Below, in pieces: positions 22,025-23,610 of a stretch of 23,610 bases of DNA. This DNA comes from Rhodobacterales bacterium (lineage in GTDB: Bacteria > Pseudomonadota > Alphaproteobacteria > Rhodobacterales > Rhodobacteraceae). The stretch covers positions 1 through 23,610 of the forward strand of contig JAACVA010000077.1 of NCBI GenBank assembly GCA_009992615.1, written 5' to 3'. A program made the position numbers and the translations under genes. Each line of letters begins with the position of its first letter. The stretch's first letter is position 1. Under the pieces are notes generated by a model. It saw only the letters and a list, made by a program, of their open reading frames with translations, made no database searches and was not told the origin of the DNA.

Positions 22025-23610
22025 GGTTTGACACCATCGCCATCCTCGACTGGTCCGGCGGCAATGACCGGGGGCCGACGCCGAAAAAGGATGCGATCTG
22101 GGTGGCGGTGTGTCGGGGCGGCGTGGTCATGCCTCCGGTCTATCTGCGCAACCGGGCGGTCGCCTTCGACTGGTTGGCCGATTTGTGCGAAAGCGAGATT
22201 GCGGCGGGGCGGCGACTGTTGGCGGGGTTCGATTTTCCGTTCGGCTATCCCGCCGGGTTTGCCGCCCATCTGGTGGGGCGGGCTGATCCGCTGGCGCTGT
22301 GGGATTGGCTGGCGCAGCGGCTGGACGACCGGCCAGAGGGCAACAACCGATTTGCTTTGGCCGGGCAGATCAACGGCATGTTTCCCGGCGTTGGGCCGTT
22401 CTGGTACAACGGCGCCGCTGCCGATGTGCTGCACCTGCCGCGCAAGGGCAACGACCGCACCTTTGATGGGTTTCCCGAACGGCGTTTGGCCGAAACCTGC
22501 GCCAAGGGGGCATTTACCTGTTGGCAACTGGGGGGCGCCGGTGCAGTTGGCGGCCAGGCGATCACCGGCATGGCCGCCCTGTCGCGGTTGCGGGCGCGGT
22601 TTGTCGATGCGGTCCGGGTCTGGCCATTTCAGCCGCTGGACGGTTCGATCGCGTTGGTTGAGGTCTGGCCATCGCTGATTGACGGGGCGGTGCGTGCGCA
22701 ACAAGAGACCGGCGAAATCCGCGACCGGGCACAGGTGCGGGTGCTGGCCCGAACGCTGTGGGCGATGCAGGACGCGGGCGATCTTGCGGCGGCGCTGGGC
22801 GATGTGCCCGATCAGGCCCGCGCCGAGGAAGGTTGGATTCTTGGTCTGGGCCATGAAGACCGGATGCAAAATGCTGCGCAGGGCCGAAGGCCTGCCAAGG
22901 CACCCCCAGAAACGCGGGTGCAGGGGTTGTCCAACGATTGCTTTGCCTTGCCCCCCGGTGTGCGCTGGACGCCGGTGGACGAGGCGCTGGCGCTGTTGCG
23001 CGATCGGCTGCGCCCGGTTGTCGCGCCTGAAACCGTGGCGAGCCACGCTGCCGACGGGCGTATCCTTGCCCGCGATCACCTGGCGCTGCGTGGCAATCCG
23101 CCGGGTGCCAATGCGGCTGTTGATGGATACGGGTTTTGCCATGGCGCGCTGTTGCCGGGCGCCCAGAGGCTGCCGCTTGTCGCGGGGCGGTCAGCGGCCG
23201 GTGCGCCGTTCGTTGGCACAGTGCCACCGGGCCAGGCCCTGCGCATCCTCACCGGCGCGCTGGTGCCACCGGGGGTGGATACCGTGGTGATGCAGGAGGA
23301 TTGCACCGTCTCTGAAACCCATGTCGGCTTTGCCGCCTTGCCAAGGCCCGGCGCCAATACCCGCCGCGCTGGCGAGGATCTGGCAGCGGGCAAGCTGACC
23401 CTGCCGCAGGGCCATGTGTTGCGCCCGCCCGATCTGGCGCTGCTTTCGGCGGTGGGGCTGGCCGAGGTTGCGGTGTTTGCCCGGCTGCGGGTGGGTGTCC
23501 TGTCCACCGGCGATGAGCTGTGCGCGCCGGGGGCGACGGCCGACCCGGCGCGCACCTATGATGCCAACCGGCCGATGCTTCTGGCGCTTGCCGCCCGTTG
23601 GGGCTGTGCC
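22021..23610 (+). CDS. moeA: RNase H-like (DUF429-type) domain fused to molybdopterin molybdotransferase MoeA; runs off the window
   Basis: An uninterrupted frame of 530 codons from the GTG at 22021 (GTGA overlap with the mobB stop) to the window edge; the MoeA C-terminal domains lie outside. I read every codon and found no stop. Residues about 1-300 look like an RNase H-fold DUF429-type domain: ILDWSGG with Asp10, GFDFPFGYP with Asp71, and VEVWPSL with Glu214, three acidic residues placed as such folds place theirs. From about 310 it is MoeA, which uses molybdate to displace AMP from adenylated molybdopterin: VDEALALLRDRL, NAAVDGYGF with Asp368, ILTGALVPPGVDTVVMQED from 409, RRAGEDLAAG, LRPPDLALLSAVG, and STGDEL at 495-500. 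Similar N-terminal domains occur near mob genes in related bacteria from memory. Role of the front domain is unknown. Confidence 0.82.
   Translation, partial: MRFDTIAILDWSGGNDRGPTPKKDAIWVAVCRGGVVMPPVYLRNRAVAFDWLADLCESEIAAGRRLLAGFDFPFGYPAGFAAHLVGRADPLALWDWLAQRLDDRPEGNNRFALAGQINGMFPGVGPFWYNGAAADVLHLPRKGNDRTFDGFPERRLAETCAKGAFTCWQLGGAGAVGGQAITGMAALSRLRARFVDAVRVWPFQPLDGSIALVEVWPSLIDGAVRAQQETGEIRDRAQVRVLARTLWAMQDAGDLAAALGDVPDQARAEEGWILGLGHEDRMQNAAQGRRPAKAPPETRVQGLSNDCFALPPGVRWTPVDEALALLRDRLRPVVAPETVASHAADGRILARDHLALRGNPPGANAAVDGYGFCHGALLPGAQRLPLVAGRSAAGAPFVGTVPPGQALRILTGALVPPGVDTVVMQEDCTVSETHVGFAALPRPGANTRRAGEDLAAGKLTLPQGHVLRPPDLALLSAVGLAEVAVFARLRVGVLSTGDELCAPGATADPARTYDANRPMLLALAARWGCA

Overview
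The window is GC-rich, gene-dense and entirely bacterial. It reads as a chromosomal segment of an alphaproteobacterium of the Rhodobacterales (Rhodobacter/Roseobacter group). The main reasons are an Mcl1 malyl-CoA lyase of exactly the Rhodobacter type (318 residues), a DgcN/DgcA D-glutamate gene pair, a DUF1244 protein, and a recurring intergenic element (GAGTATTT, two bases, GGCAAGAAGAA) that I associate from memory with this group. No tRNA, rRNA, CRISPR array, insertion sequence or phage gene was seen.

Layout. (1) 1-2543, + strand: the tail of an NAD-dependent epimerase/dehydratase, a YhbW-type flavin oxidoreductase, and the ribosome-assembly GTPase rsgA. (2) 2632-5536, + strand: the classic dnaX-ybaB-recR replication/repair cluster. 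(3) 5563-9248, - strand: pheS and pheT with a 71-codon two-helix membrane protein gene wedged between them and overlapping the pheT start. (4) 9473-10071, - strand: an AT-richer island with a small lipoprotein gene and an overlapping 86-codon gene, preceded by a perfect FNR-type box, then the rplT terminator. (5) 10097-12500, - strand: pyk, a small membrane protein gene, rpmI and rplT. (6) 12717-13258: a DUF1244 gene and an intergenic stretch with two copies of the dispersed element and a strong inverted repeat. (7) 13259-17014, - strand: a likely D-amino-acid operon, transcribed as dgcN, dgcA, a secreted alpha/beta hydrolase gene, and a D-amino-acid aminotransferase gene. (8) 17015-18456: a long divergent control region and mcl1 of the ethylmalonyl-CoA pathway. 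(9) 18469-19502, - strand: an AzlC/AzlD branched-chain amino acid exporter. (10) 19558-23610, + strand: a molybdenum-cofactor cluster (fdhD, a membrane protein gene, mobA, mobB, and a GTG-initiated gene fusing an RNase H-like domain to MoeA). The last gene runs off the window.

How the genes work together. The dgcN-dgcA pair should N-acetylate D-glutamate and racemise it to N-acetyl-L-glutamate. The aminotransferase downstream could feed nitrogen from other D-amino acids (D-alanine, for example) into D-glutamate, so the operon reads as a D-amino acid assimilation route. In the molybdenum cluster, MoeA inserts molybdate into molybdopterin, MobA/MobB build the guanine dinucleotide form, and FdhD sulfurates it for formate dehydrogenase. 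Four of the five genes overlap by about 4 bases, indicating translational coupling.

Most worth a second look: the RNase H-like/MoeA fusion, the D-amino-acid operon, the FNR-box-controlled lipoprotein pair, the membrane gene inside pheST, and the four-copy dispersed element. All family assignments come from reading motifs by eye; no search was run.
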